Shown piece by piece: positions 11,239 to 22,430 of a stretch of DNA of 64,000 nucleotides; within the stretch, counting starts at the first letter, position 1; each line of letters begins with the position of its first letter. Source of the stretch: Immersiella caudata. Lineage: Eukaryota > Ascomycota > Sordariomycetes > Sordariales > Lasiosphaeriaceae. A program made the translations under genes and the position numbers. Under the pieces are notes generated by a model that made no database searches, was not told the origin of the DNA, and worked only from the letters and a program-made list of their open reading frames with translations. Location: positions 4,049,501 to 4,113,500 of the forward strand of contig JAULSU010000005.1 of the NCBI GenBank assembly GCA_030512335.1. Reading direction: 5' to 3'.

Positions 11239-14200
11239 CGGCGATCTCCCCAACTATGCGATCCTCTCCCACACTTGGGGCACCGACGACGACGAGGTCA
11301 GCTTCCAGGACCTGCAGGACCTATCGTCCAGTCGCGTCCGTCAGCCAAATGGTCCCTTTGCGCATCGCATAACGAAGAAGCCTGGTTTTGCCAAGATCAA
11401 AGATTCGGCGCGCTTGGCGAAATCTCAAGGGTTCCAGTACATATGGATCGACACGTGTTGCATCAATAAGACTTCGAGTGCTGAGCTATCTGAGGCCATC
11501 AACAGCATGTTTCGCTGGTACCGCAACGCCGCCGTCTGCTATGCCTTCCTCGACGACGTCAGCGCCGAGTTGGATGTCGAGTACCGCGAGTTTCTCTCCC
11601 ACTTTGGGAAGCTCCACGAGTTCGGGGATCGCTCAAGCCAATCGCAGCGACGGGTCTTCGACAACCCCAGCATCGTGGAGAGCTTGCGCTACAGCAGGTG
11701 GTTCACCCGTGGGTGGACCTTGCAAGAGCTCATCGCGCCGTTCAACGTCGAGTTTTACTCAAGAGACTGGCGCTTGCTGGGCACTAAGCTCGACAACCGG
11801 CCCAAAACGGCGCCGGAACGCAGCTTTCCTACCTTGATCAGTATCATTACGGGCGTCGATCTAGCCATCCTTGAAGGCAAGCTTGACCTCGAGGACTTGA
11901 GCATCGCGAATCGCATGAGGTGGGCGGCGCGGCGGCAGACTACGCGGATAGAAGACAAGGCGTACTGTCTGATGGGAATCTTTGGCGTGAACATGCCGCT
12001 GCTGTACGGAGAGGGGAATAGAGCCTTCATCAGATTGCAAGAGGAAATCTTGAAGTGTAAGTTGCGTCGTTCCGTCTTCTGTTGTGCTGGGCTAATCAAA
12101 GGGGCTTTCAGCTACTGACGACGAAAGTATCTTCGTTTGGCAATGTCCACCAAGCGATCCCCTCCGATTTCAAGTTTCTGGATTACTGGCGCTAGAGCCG
12201 TCCTACTTTGGAGAAGCTGACGCGAAGCCACTGCCGAGAGACACATCTCGCGTCACTGCCCCATTCACCATGACCAACGCAGGCCTGCATCTCCATGTGC
12301 TCTTGGTTCCGGCAAATTCCACGGAAGGCCTGCCTCCGACAGGCGATGATCTGGTCGACAATGACTACCTAGCCATCCTGTCCTGTGCTCCTATCCGGCG
12401 GGGGGGTGACTACTACCGGGCTGCCGTCCACTTGACGTCCCTGGGGGGTGATCTTTATGCACGAATATCTCCCGAGACCTTGGCATATATACCGTCAACC
12501 ACCCTCAGGGCTACGCAGGCTATGGACGGCTGGAAATACATCTACGTTAAGCAGCCTCCCAGTTATTCACTACCCGACATTGCTCTAGACCCGGCGTCCT
12601 TCAAGGCATCGTCGGATGTATACGAAAAGGGCGACGGTGTCGTCACACTCCTTGACTATTACCCAACACAGCCACTCACGGATTCGCTGACGTTCAAGTC
12701 GACCACTGCGCTCAGGAATAGCGTCTTGGGCGCTTTTCGGTACCGATCACCTTCACGACATGATCTTCAGGTCGACATCTTTGTTGGCCTTGTCCCGGGG
12801 CGTCAAGGATCCCGTCAGCTTTGGTGTGCACAGCAGCAAGTCTCTGGCAAGACGACGCTCCAGCGCGCAGCAATCCAATTTGACAGCAGCCCTTTCACAA
12901 AAAGAGGCTCGCAGTTTCAACAAGATAGCCACTCTTTCTACGATCTCTCTGCGCAGGTGAAAACGAGCCGATCATACAGCCGGACAAATATCTGTCTGAG
13001 CTTGTCATACGTCACAGAACTTCCTGACATGTCATACATCAACGACATTGAGAACCACCCATGGGTCTCTCGGGCGCAGGGAAAGTTCGTCATGTACGAA
13101 GAGCTCGATGCGGGGGATGCTGCGATGGACGGCGAGGGTTACGCGCCCGATGGCTTGCACTGGGACAGACCGTCTGCGGAAGATGCCCTGCACCATCTGG
13201 TGGAGCCGTTGTTTGTTGAAGATGCGTTCGAGACGGGCCTTGGCCTGACAACCCAAGCCGTGCAGCGGGCAAGGATTCGTGTGGCGCGGATCCGGAGCCG
13301 GCAGTTGTCTCAGGTAATTGGTCTCGCAAAGAGGACAGAAATCTGTCTAGAGAAGACTCAGGAGATGGAACCCGAGGGAGCTGAGGCGGTTCGGATCTTC
13401 CACTCCCTACTACTCGCCAAAGCGTGCATCAAGGAGGACCTCCAAGCCGCCTCTGAGCTTCTCGCTAGCCCACTGAGCGGCGCCACCGTCGAGGCTCAAA
13501 CGTATCTCAAGGAGACACCGGAACTTTCTTTGTGGCATGGGTTCTTTCGAAACTTCAGGCCGATACACTGGGCCGCCATCTTCGGACACAGCGACATCCT
13601 CCCCATACTGGCCAAGCACAACGTCGACATGTTCAGCACAACGGCTACTCGCTTGACAGCGGCGCACCTGGCCGTCGTGGCAAACAATGTCGACTTTCTC
13701 CGACGTCTTTTCGAGATCTGCCCCACCGGCTGGGAAGAAGAGGTGAATCTCTTCGAGACGAGAGAGCCGCTTGCTCATCTGGTGGCTGCATACGTCAAGT
13801 CCGAAGGCGTAGCCGACATACTCGACTACTTCATGAACACGGAGGAACTTGATGGCACGCGTCGGTGGACCAACTCTTGGTATAACAGTCTGCGAGAGAC
13901 ACCCCTCCACAGAGCTGCAGCGATGGGAAACACCGCCGCGGTTGAAGCCATCCTCACGCGGGCCAATACTAGTAGCATCGACCCACGAGATCGCCACGAT
14001 CGCACCCCCTTGTGGCACGCTTGCGCCACCGGTGAACATGAAGTTGTGGAGCTTCTCCTACGACATCTTGCCGACGCAGAGATCAGGGATGCAGACGGTA
14101 TGTCCGCACTCGAAGCCGCGTGCCGCGGCGGTCAGGCAAAGACTGTTCAGACACTCATCCAAGATGGCGTTGAGATCACCAGACGCGGCATGCAGAGCCT

Positions 14201-14678
14201 CAATCCCTCTCGCATCTCAGCCATCCATCTTGCTGCCATAGCCGGCAACTCGGAAACAATACGACTGTTGCTTGATCATGGCGAGCGTCCGGGTCTTGTT
14301 GCTACGTTTCACCAGCCAGAATCTGGCTCAACATCAGTCACGGATCCTTTGCTCATCGCCGTAGCCAACGGGTGGAGAGACTGCGTTAAAGTCCTCCTGG
14401 ATGCCGGATGCAGTCGGGATCTACCACCGCACGCGGAACTCATTGCCATCCCCCTCGTGAACGACAAGTCGAACCACCCGAGGGTTAGTCTTATACGAAG
14501 CAAGTCGATTATTCAGGTAGCCGAGTTCTACGGGCGACACTCCCTTGCGGCGCACCTGCGGATCTTGGCTCATACAGACTATTTTGGGAGACGAGACATA
14601 CCGATACCGCGGGACAGGGAGCCTGATATGGAGTCTGAGGTCTCTATTCCAGACTCGAAGGTTTTTGTGCCAGAATAA
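11192..14678 (+). CDS. HET domain protein with C-terminal ankyrin repeats
   Basis: HET domains trigger growth arrest or cell death in vegetative (heterokaryon) incompatibility; ankyrin repeats usually act as the sensing part. Two exons (11192-12056, 12112-14678) give 1143 residues. The intron 12057-12111 has a GTAAGT donor, a CTAAT branch and TTTCAG, and joins EEILK to STDDESIFVW as in family members. HET motifs are YAILSHTWG (22-30), IWIDTCCINK (84-93) and RGWTLQELIAP (173-183). Residues about 770-1060 carry several ankyrin units (PIHWAAIFGHSDILPIL, TPLHRAAAMGNTAAVEAIL, TPLWHACATGEHEVVELLL, AIHLAAIAGNSETIRLLLDH). No NACHT or NB-ARC P-loop lies between them. MRLIDTTTL at 11192 matches the family N-terminus, although the frame is open back to 11024 and an out-of-frame ATG at 11185 precedes it. 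It appears intact, unlike the HET relic 7 kb away. Confidence 0.9.
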
Positions 14679-15525
14679 CAGGGTGGAGATGTAAAAGGCA
14701 CCCAGCTTGGCTTGAGGGCGCGTACAGTTAAGCTTAAAGTTGGGTATGAGCAAGTAGTTGCTACAGCGTCCCTGATGTGCCATTATCATCCTCGCTGCGA
14801 GCTAATGATGAAGGAACAGAATACATATGTAAAATGAGTCCAACTTTCAACCTACCCCAACTCTTGAGCTCCTCAACGTCCCAATGCACGGTCCGCGCCT
14901 CCTGCTTAGCTACTAGTGAGGGACAGGGTTCAGCGCCTTTTTCTACCAGTCACGCTAGTCCTCATCATTAAATCAATAAAGAATCAGCGCGCTGATAGAG
15001 TTCGGTATGAGTTGAGAAAGATTGAAAGTCTATCCAGTCTATGCTTGCTGAGACTGTAGAGTCGCGCTAGTTCCAACAACATTGCACCGCGAGACAGGAC
15101 ACACCTCGCACAGGATCCAAGCGTCATGCGCTTTCAGTCAAGTCTATTCGAAAACAAATACGCTTTCAGTAGGTCCATAACGCCGCCACTGTTGGCTTTT
15201 ATGGCAGCTCAGCGCTCGGATCCCGCTTCTTCAGCATTTGGAGTCATTGACAAGGTTTAGGTCATCTAGACAATCTCAACTTCTCAATGGCCCCCCCCCC
15301 CGTATGGTCCTTAGAGCGCAACAGAAATCTCTCTTTTTTCACACCCTATTTGAATGGTATCACCGGGGCCGCCTTTTCGCATGCCTTTGATCTTGTCAGC
15401 CAGGCCTATATTACTGTTAGGACGACTGCACTTACCCATTCCGATTGATAGCGAACTAAATGCTTCTTTTTCAGCGCGACGAGGTGGCACCTTGCGCCTA
15501 ATTTCTGCTGAGTCGAGCGGTTGAA
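14679..15525. other. Intergenic stretch
   Basis: No gene seen. It is visibly richer in A+T than the flanking coding DNA and carries an 11-base C run at 15291-15301. It lies between the 3' ends of the convergent HET-ankyrin gene and the F-box relic. Confidence 0.5.
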
Positions 15526-17136
15526 TTAATCTGATACTGTGGACATCAGGGCCCTGAGTTCTGGGCCGTCTTCCATGTCGCTTCCCTTGTCATCGTCTTC
15601 CGAATCGCTCTCATCGTCGAAGTCCGAACCTTACTCGCCGTCATCTTCATTATCACTCTCCTCGCTGTCATCATCCAGCTCGTTCCTCTGCTTGCCGCTG
15701 ACCCTCCGGAAGTATGCGCTGAGGGTAATGTCTCGCAGATTCAGCAAGACTTCTCCCGGAAGCCTTGAAACTGTGTTTTCGTAGAACTCGACCGGGGGCC
15801 CGACGGCGAAGGAGGGGCAGTATGGGTATTTGACAAGATGCTAGTAGGGGTAGTCAACAAAATCGGTGCTTTCTGGGTTGATACCCCAGAAGTCGATGAG
15901 GTGAAGCCTGACCAATGAAGGAGGCAGCCCGACTGGGCGGGATAGTAGAGAAGACACCTTGGACCGTTCCTTGAATACGCTTCCAAATAGCCAGACAGAC
16001 TCGGTGGTGAGGGACTCGAGGGAGATGAGCTTGTCAAGCTCGGTCAGGAGCGGCGGAACATGTCCTGATCGTAAAAGCTTTGACCAAGTGTCCAGTCCGC
16101 TGGTCAGGGCCAATGTTGTCAAGTATCTGATATACAGACAAGCTCCGAATAGGCTTTGCCCGGGTTCCAGGCATCAGTGTCGGCCCGGCCTTCGATATCA
16201 TTGTCGCCAAGACTGCTCTTCAGCTCGCAGGGGTCTTTGATCTCAACTTCGAGGCTGGCTAGGTTTGGGAATGCTTCCACCACGCTCTTAAGACAGACTG
16301 ACCTGCGTAGGAAGTCTGAGCTGTGTATGAAGCCCGAATCAAGGCGTAGTTCTTGCAGATCTCGAGCGGCATCAGAAGCTGAAGGGGGCATCCCCGTGAT
16401 CGGGACCCGTGAACGGTTCAGTTCTAATCGGCACAAAGATCGTGGACGAGCAAAGAGGGAAGCGAGGATTTGAGGCGGGGTGTCTGGTGAGCCTTGGTAT
16501 CCCAGCGTCACACGAGTGAGGCAGGGCAACACTCGGCAGCACGAGGCGGATTTGGGTGGTGCGTCGATGGCTCCGTAGGTGATGGCTATGTGGTCGACAC
16601 CGGACATCCACAGCCAAAAGGAATACTCTTGTTCGCACACCCTCCACTTCTGACGAGTCCGGCTCAAACTCAACCTTTGATCCTGCTCGAATGCGAATTC
16701 GTCGTTTTGCACTAGGTAGAGTGACTCCATCTTCGACATGAGTGTCAAGGCGGCAGCCAAGATCTTCCAGGTACCTGATATGCCCTCTGGGCCGTTGAAT
16801 CCGACGTTCATAGTTCGAATCCTCCGAGCAGGGCAAACGAGCGCAAAATCGTGGCGCGTCCAGGACATTCGATAAGAGAGAGTGCGAAAGAAGCGAAAAA
16901 GCTCTCCTTTGTAGTTAATGCGAACTAATCAGTAAAGATAGCTAGTGCCGATAAAATAGAAGTGTTTAGACACCGAGCAGAGCGTCGCAAGTGTGGACCT
17001 GAACTCTATATAATTTAGCTCAATACGCTCTCCTTCTGGAGACGTCACCCGCCACGCGGCCGGAGGTGGTTCACGATTCAGACACAAGTTCTGCCGGAAG
17101 CTGCTCAATACCCCCATTTTGAGGTTTGTCGGTCAT
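15526..17136 (-). pseudogene. Broken F-box protein gene (three in-frame stops and a frameshift)
   Basis: The frame starts at 17136 (MTDKPQNGGIEQLPAELVSE) and, after a probable intron (about 17018-17080, GTGAAC donor, CTAAA branch, TTCAG acceptor), continues with the F-box core TLATLCSVSKHFYFIGTSYLY. A TGA at 16929-16931 interrupts it, yet the same frame goes on with LVRINYKGELFRFFRTLSYR and then a long leucine-rich part (to about 16120). Near 16120-16160 the reading shifts into RYLTTLALTSGLDTWSKLL. That frame meets TAG at 15841-15843, continues in frame with HLVKYPYCPSFAVGPPVEF, meets TAA at 15631-15633 inside an acidic tail, and ends at TAA 15526-15528. F-box proteins recruit substrates to SCF ubiquitin ligases; this copy should not make a full protein. 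Unusual introns could hide one lesion but hardly all four. Confidence 0.6.
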
Positions 17137-18390
17137 CGCCGAGGTGGGATCTTTGGTCCAAATAGTTTGCGGTTTAGAATAAGAAGGCGATGCACATGTG
17201 AGGGCGGTGGACAAAAATGAGGGGTAGGCAGCCGTCCGTGAATTCCTAGGTCGTGTAGTCCCGTTTGCGCCAGCGGACATCTTGCAGGGGGAGGTGGAGC
17301 AGTGGGTCAGAGGAGGAGGAAACTATGGAATTGGCGGGGCGATGGTACCCTGAAAACCATGGAATATAGCACACACAGACTTCGTGACCCCCCTGGGCGG
17401 CCAACTCAAGCCTTCAATCCCATGTTGAAGGCTCCCTCTCTCCTACCGTGAACGGCTGCCCCACTGCTCAGCAGCCACGAACTTTGTGCTGTCTCGCAAT
17501 TCGTCGAGTCAACGACGAGAGACCTCGAAGCGGAGGTAGTTCCGACCAAGGCCATTCCAAAAACCTTCCCACTACAGTTAAAAGATCAGCAACTAGCAAG
17601 AGATTCGTTCTCCCCTCACTATCTCCCCCCGAGCCCGACTTGTCACGCAATAATCTGTTGCATTCGCTCACCTCTACGAGGAAATGCTTTTTACACCGGT
17701 ACTGCCCACAGGGGCAATAAAGCGACCGTTGTGGCTAAGTACTGTAACGGGGGCGCTGTGAACGCAAAAGAAAGATAAGGAGAAGAACGTCATGAGGTTG
17801 GTAGCTGAGGTGACGCTGATAGGGATGAGGCGAGGAGCAAAATGTCCATTGCAACTATAACTATTGACGGAATATCGAAGGGCTTTCTGTAGAACTCATG
17901 AGAGCAGTCCCGTGTGAAGCTTGAAAACGATTTTGAAGGTCTTCTCAGAGGCTGAAGCGCATGAGGATGCCAGGGACACCGACTGCACGGCATGAACAGC
18001 CTAAGCGTGAAACCCAACGCTCCTTTTGAACACCCACTTCGATCTACGCCTCGTAATATTTCTGCCGATACCTCAAAGTCTTCAAACTCAGGTTTCTTCC
18101 TTCCATTCATGTCGCAAATATAAGAACCGCCGCCACTGCGTAGAAGAAGACATGGCGAAAACACTGGCTAATACTACCAGGCCAGAAACGAACTTCCATA
18201 ACTCAGGACATCCATGCATCCCGTCTAACTCGAAACTTCATCCCCCATCATGGCCGCGAGCTCCTCTGCCTTTTCCCGCACCGGACCCCTATGGGAAATT
18301 CTAGTACCGGCCCCGGCGGCGCGAACTCCCGACGCCGAAACGCCTACAATGCCCAGGATCATAACGATTCCGTCCTTGACGCTATTCCTA
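17137..18390. other. Intergenic stretch
   Basis: No gene recognised. Small open frames on both strands lack any family feature. The part nearest 17137 would have been the promoter of the F-box relic; the part nearest 18390 is the 3' flank of the nucleoside-hydrolase-like gene. Confidence 0.45.
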
Positions 18391-20043
18391 CTAGGTCTGT
18401 CGGCTCTCTTCATCTGCTCTGGCTGCTTCGGCTGCTGTGTCTGCCTCCCGACCTAGTCTTTTCGCATCTTGGTAAAGCAACTCGTATGGAATGCCGCCGG
18501 GTTCCTCGGGGAGCTTCGAGTATATGTGTCCGTTGACTTCAATCATCTCGGCTTTGAGCTTTTGAAGCTCTAATTGAAGCGTTTCACGCTCTTGGGAGGT
18601 TATTGCTTGTTGCTCCAGTGCTCCATCGATTTCCTTCTTTCTCTTTAGGAACGGTACCTGGTGTCGGAAAACGTCCGGCTTGATCTCGTATTCCTCGACA
18701 ATGTGCTTGACTGTCGGCGAAGAAATCAACCTCTCTGCGTTCTCTTTGCTGTTTAGCAAAGCGCCGAAGACAAAGGTCCGAATGACTTTGCTTAGCTGCG
18801 GCCCGTCGACGCCGCCAAGTTCACCTGCGAAGGCGCCAAAGATCCGATGCGGTTTGTTGTTGTATTCGGGAATCGGAACGTGGTCCCCCATGACGCCTAG
18901 AGCCCGCATCACGTCATCGCCAACGGCGCCCATAGCAGCGCAGCCATCGTATGCAAGGGCTTTGGTCAGGGGAAGTATCTCGTGGAAAGGGGGTGGCGAC
19001 TTGACCCACTCGGCGAATTGTCGGGATTTGGGATCCATGACACAGCGTGTTGAGAGATACCAACTCTCGTTGAGCCGGGGTCGATGTGGCGCGTTGAATG
19101 GGTCCCAATAGAACTTGAACTCCTGGCGTTCGTACAGCCAGCTGAGATGTGTGCCGATCGGCCCGTACAGCGCCCCCTCTGTGAACACGCTACCCTCGAG
19201 GGGGGCCGCTTTGGCCGCCTCGCGGGACCATGCATCAGAAGGGAGACCGTACTCGGCCAGGCATGCTGTGTAGTGTTCGGCAGCAGAAAGGTTGGTGTCG
19301 TTGTTGGCCATACCCTTCAGGGGCGAGATTCGGTAGCGGCCCGTTTCGTCAGGCTCGGGACTAACCTCGTAGCCGCCCTGCGATACAAACTTCTTGAAGC
19401 TTCTCTGCAGAAACTGTGGGTCTTTTGCGTGAGATTTGAAAAATTCGGATATATCTTGCAGCGATGAGATGAGCAGGACGGTGAGCGGCTGTGCTCCGTT
19501 GTTGACCTCCTTGGCGAGGCGCTCCAGCAATGAGCGGCCACTCCGGAACCGTGTCTTATTCCACTCCTGTTGCTCAAAGGTCTCGTTCTTAAGTTCATAG
19601 TATCCAGGGTGGTAGTCCTTGTAGGGGTCTATGCCGTAGGTGCCCACGGCAACCTCGATATCGCCGAATCCAAGGAGATGCATGATGGTGCGGAGAAACT
19701 TTGCGCGTTCCGCAGCGCGTCCGTGGTTTGTGATGAGGCCGGCAAGCTTGATGGCCCCCAGGCGATGCATCTCGCTGAGGAAGATTATGGCGAGCAAATC
19801 GTCATAGTCCAGCTCGACATCCGTCACCACCACGATGCGTGGTACATCGGAAGCGTCCCGCGCCGAGAGGACAGGAATTAGTCTTTCATATATTTCGTAC
19901 TCCGCCAGGGACCTGGTTTTGGAGTAGGGGATCAGAGAGCGAAAATAGTTCTCCCACTCGCGGAGCTCTTCGTGGTAGCGCTCGAGTTCCGCTGCTACCG
20001 CCGCTTCCGCCGTAGCGCCAGGCGGGACTGAATGCGTTGACAT
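18391..20043 (-). CDS. Inosine/uridine-preferring nucleoside hydrolase domain protein with variant metal motif
   Basis: A single uninterrupted 550-codon frame. Family members cleave the N-glycosidic bond of nucleosides with a Ca2+ held by the N-terminal D-x-D-x-G-x-D-D motif. Here the motif (residues 75-82, after VVVT) reads DVELDYDD: the second Asp, the general base in characterised enzymes, is Glu, and the Gly is Asp. Other fitting elements are LAGLITNHG (100-108), VAVGTYG and MANNDTNLSAAEH. An extra 70-residue N-terminal segment and a charged C-terminal part (about 460-550, KRKKEIDGALEQQAITSQ..., likely coiled coil) lie outside the usual 300-350-residue enzyme. MSTHSVPPGA at 20043 is the first ATG of the frame. 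Whether it is catalytic is uncertain; it could equally bind nucleosides or act as a domain-level effector in a conflict protein. Confidence 0.7.
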   Translation of the reverse strand: MSTHSVPPGATAEAAVAAELERYHEELREWENYFRSLIPYSKTRSLAEYEIYERLIPVLSARDASDVPRIVVVTDVELDYDDLLAIIFLSEMHRLGAIKLAGLITNHGRAAERAKFLRTIMHLLGFGDIEVAVGTYGIDPYKDYHPGYYELKNETFEQQEWNKTRFRSGRSLLERLAKEVNNGAQPLTVLLISSLQDISEFFKSHAKDPQFLQRSFKKFVSQGGYEVSPEPDETGRYRISPLKGMANNDTNLSAAEHYTACLAEYGLPSDAWSREAAKAAPLEGSVFTEGALYGPIGTHLSWLYERQEFKFYWDPFNAPHRPRLNESWYLSTRCVMDPKSRQFAEWVKSPPPFHEILPLTKALAYDGCAAMGAVGDDVMRALGVMGDHVPIPEYNNKPHRIFGAFAGELGGVDGPQLSKVIRTFVFGALLNSKENAERLISSPTVKHIVEEYEIKPDVFRHQVPFLKRKKEIDGALEQQAITSQERETLQLELQKLKAEMIEVNGHIYSKLPEEPGGIPYELLYQDAKRLGREADTAAEAARADEESRQT

Positions 20044-21248
20044 TGTGAAATTGATTCAAAGTTCCAGCTGTGTCGTACCCAAGGACGGGTTCCAAGGTTG
20101 TAGAGAAAGAGAAGGATGGCGGGCGTTTGATATCGCTCGTCTCTGAAACACAGGGCCTGATGAACTTTGTGGGGTTGAGAACTGCCTACTGTGTCGCGAT
20201 GGAGGGGCAGGGGGAAGCCTGGCGGAGATGCAGACGGTTTCGGAAGCGGGGAATTGATGGTGGCTGTGCAATGTGGCGGGCCTCGGGCGTGGAGGAGGCG
20301 GTTGATCGGGGACACTAGCAGCCGTTATCTTGGCTTGCTCCACGGTCGGCGCCAATGGACGGCAAGGTGTTATTGCTCGTTTCGAGCCCTGAGTTTTAGG
20401 TTGCGAGGCTGTGTAGCGGCTGCCTAAGGGCGTAAGGAGCAGCTTGCCCAACGCGACGCCTGATTGGCTGGAGGGGTCAGTAGCGAGCTGGACTCTATCC
20501 CTGGTGCTCCAAAACGATTTGAATGAGATTCGGGGATAGGACACTTTATACTGAAATCTGCAGGCGTAATGCCAGGAGAACCAGCCGGGTACTTCAATCA
20601 TTCGCCATCACATCCTCAAGATACCACGGGGTTCTTTGTCGTCTTTGCATTGTGGAGCTCGTGAATCGAGCAGAGGGTTGCCGCGGCAAACGGGCAGTGC
20701 GGCATGACTCAGACAAGAACCAGTTGCTCGGATCAGGCGGACCACATATTGTGACATCACGCCGTTTGGCAACTACAGCGCTGCTCAAAGATATTCCGAT
20801 GGGGCTCAAGTGGGGGCGTCAGGAGTTAGTTTGCCTCACAGATTCTTTGACGACCATTCAACCGTATCAAGTCTGCAAAACTAGCAGAAGGGCAGCAAGC
20901 AAATCTATTTCTATCTTTACTGGTGGGTTTAAAGACACTAGTTCCTATTTGTCTTTGTTACTATGTGTGTGATGCAGTTGGTGCCGAGGCTTCGTTTGCT
21001 GCCGATGGTTTCCTTTGATCCTTATTCCTGGTCGAGTGACCAGGCAGTGCCTGTCACACTGACATATCCGTTTGCCTGCAGCAGATGAAGAGAGTCTCAA
21101 CAAAAAGTCCACGCTACAAACTCGGTAGGGAATGGTAAGGGCACACGGCCCCAACGCGGCAGATAGCAAGCTACACATAGTTGCTACCGATAAACAGTGT
21201 AAATAACCAGGCCTAGTAGCAGCCAGGACCGGACCCTAAATCCATCTG
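20044..21248. other. Intergenic stretch
   Basis: No gene recognised. The first few hundred bases should contain the promoter of the nucleoside-hydrolase-like gene. The stretch 20500-21240 holds only short open frames without features. Confidence 0.45.
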
Positions 21249-22430
21249 CTACCAAAGATGCATCTCCTTTGGCGTCGACCTCTCGATGGTAGCGATAATG
21301 TCCTCAACCACATCGAGGTATCGGACCCGGAAATAACCCACACGCCGATACCCGGAACCCGACTTTCCCGCGGCTTGGATGACAATGATCCCGTGCCCTT
21401 CTGCTTTTGGATTCTGCCGATAGAGACCTGCTGCGCAAAGCTTAACATGCCCATCACTGGGGTGAAGGATCAGAACCAGGGATAAGATCCACGCTACAGT
21501 ATCTGGTGTCACATACAGCTAGTCGGGGACATTGTAGATGACTTCAACCCCTTCTAAATTCGCGACGCTGTTGATGGGAAGCAAACTACAAAAGTTTGAG
21601 ATTCTCAAACTGCGAGCTCCCGTTCGGATCGTGGCCCAAGGGCAGCGGTTTCGCTGATGAGCGGAACCACACGGATGTCTTCCCATATCCCATCTCTCGA
21701 GTTGTTTCGCACCTCAGCTTGAACGTGTCGTAAGCCCTGACTCATTGGTTACCTGGCGGGTTTCTGTATCGACTTCAAGGCCAACAGTGCTTCTTCAAGC
21801 CCGTGGGATATGGGACCGTTAATGCCGACCCACGAACATGAAGGTGTTCCGGGCGCCCGTGATGGGTGTGAAGCTCTGGCCGGCGAGGGCGCGGGCTCCC
21901 TTCCGATGAACCACAGGAGGTTGAGGGGGAGGAGTCCTAGCCAAACCCCGTCGCAAACAAATAGCGAGCGCGGTGACAGCAGCCTCTCTTGGAACGACAA
22001 CTGTCGGCGGTTTGGCGGGTGGCTTGCAACATACTGATCAAACATCTTGTCGACAGTGGCGGAGCTGCCAGCTTCGGAGATGTCTGGGGCCCTGGCGAGT
22101 AATGCTGACGGCCTTTTGGGACGATTCGCTTAGTTGCTCGAGGGGATGCCATTCCGGAGCACCTCCGCGCTGGTGGTGGGGTCATATTTCTGCTTCGCTG
22201 TCGTGCCTTCCCCAGCTGTGAGCAAAAGCAATGTACCCGGGAGTGCGGTCAAGCTCCTCGCGGAAATCCTCTACCAATCTGACAAAGACACCCGCACCAC
22301 CCTTTTCGTCAAGGGCTGAGCGCGCGTCTTTGTCCTCGACGGCTTCGATCAACACTGCAGAGATTGTAGTGCCGGACACATTGCCGTAGTATACCCAGAG
22401 AATGGTGCTGCCAGCGCTCTGTCGATTGCG
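21249..22430 (-). pseudogene. HET domain gene relic with internal deletion
   Basis: Pieces of a HET protein follow one another in order on the minus strand. The N-terminal part (22430-22182) reads ISAVLIEAVEDKDA, then GVFVRLVEDFREELDRTP and YIAFAHSWG, the usual opening of a HET domain. Frames then alternate between KYDPTTSAEVLRNGIPSSN and LSESSQKAVSITRQ, corresponding to the segment before the missing IDxxCI core. About 100 bp later the sequence is already at a C-terminal region (22045-21749): CDGVWLGLLPLNLLWFI and GTPSCSWVGINGPISHG, the counterpart of the family's AGLW...PSWSWASVDG. A last piece (21512-21249) contains YRRVGYFRVRYLDVVEDI. Some 200-300 residues that normally separate these blocks are absent and the frame shifts at least twice. 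The true 5' end may lie further upstream, towards 23043. Confidence 0.6.

Noticed and set aside
12800..12880. VSGKTTLQ in the HET-ankyrin protein, resembling a Walker A motif
   Set aside because: The upstream glycines of a P-loop are missing and no Walker B or other NACHT/NB-ARC motif follows.
15539..15784. Ser-rich 81-codon plus-strand frame
   Set aside because: It is the complement of the acidic tail of the F-box relic; the Ser codons are antisense Asp/Glu repeats.
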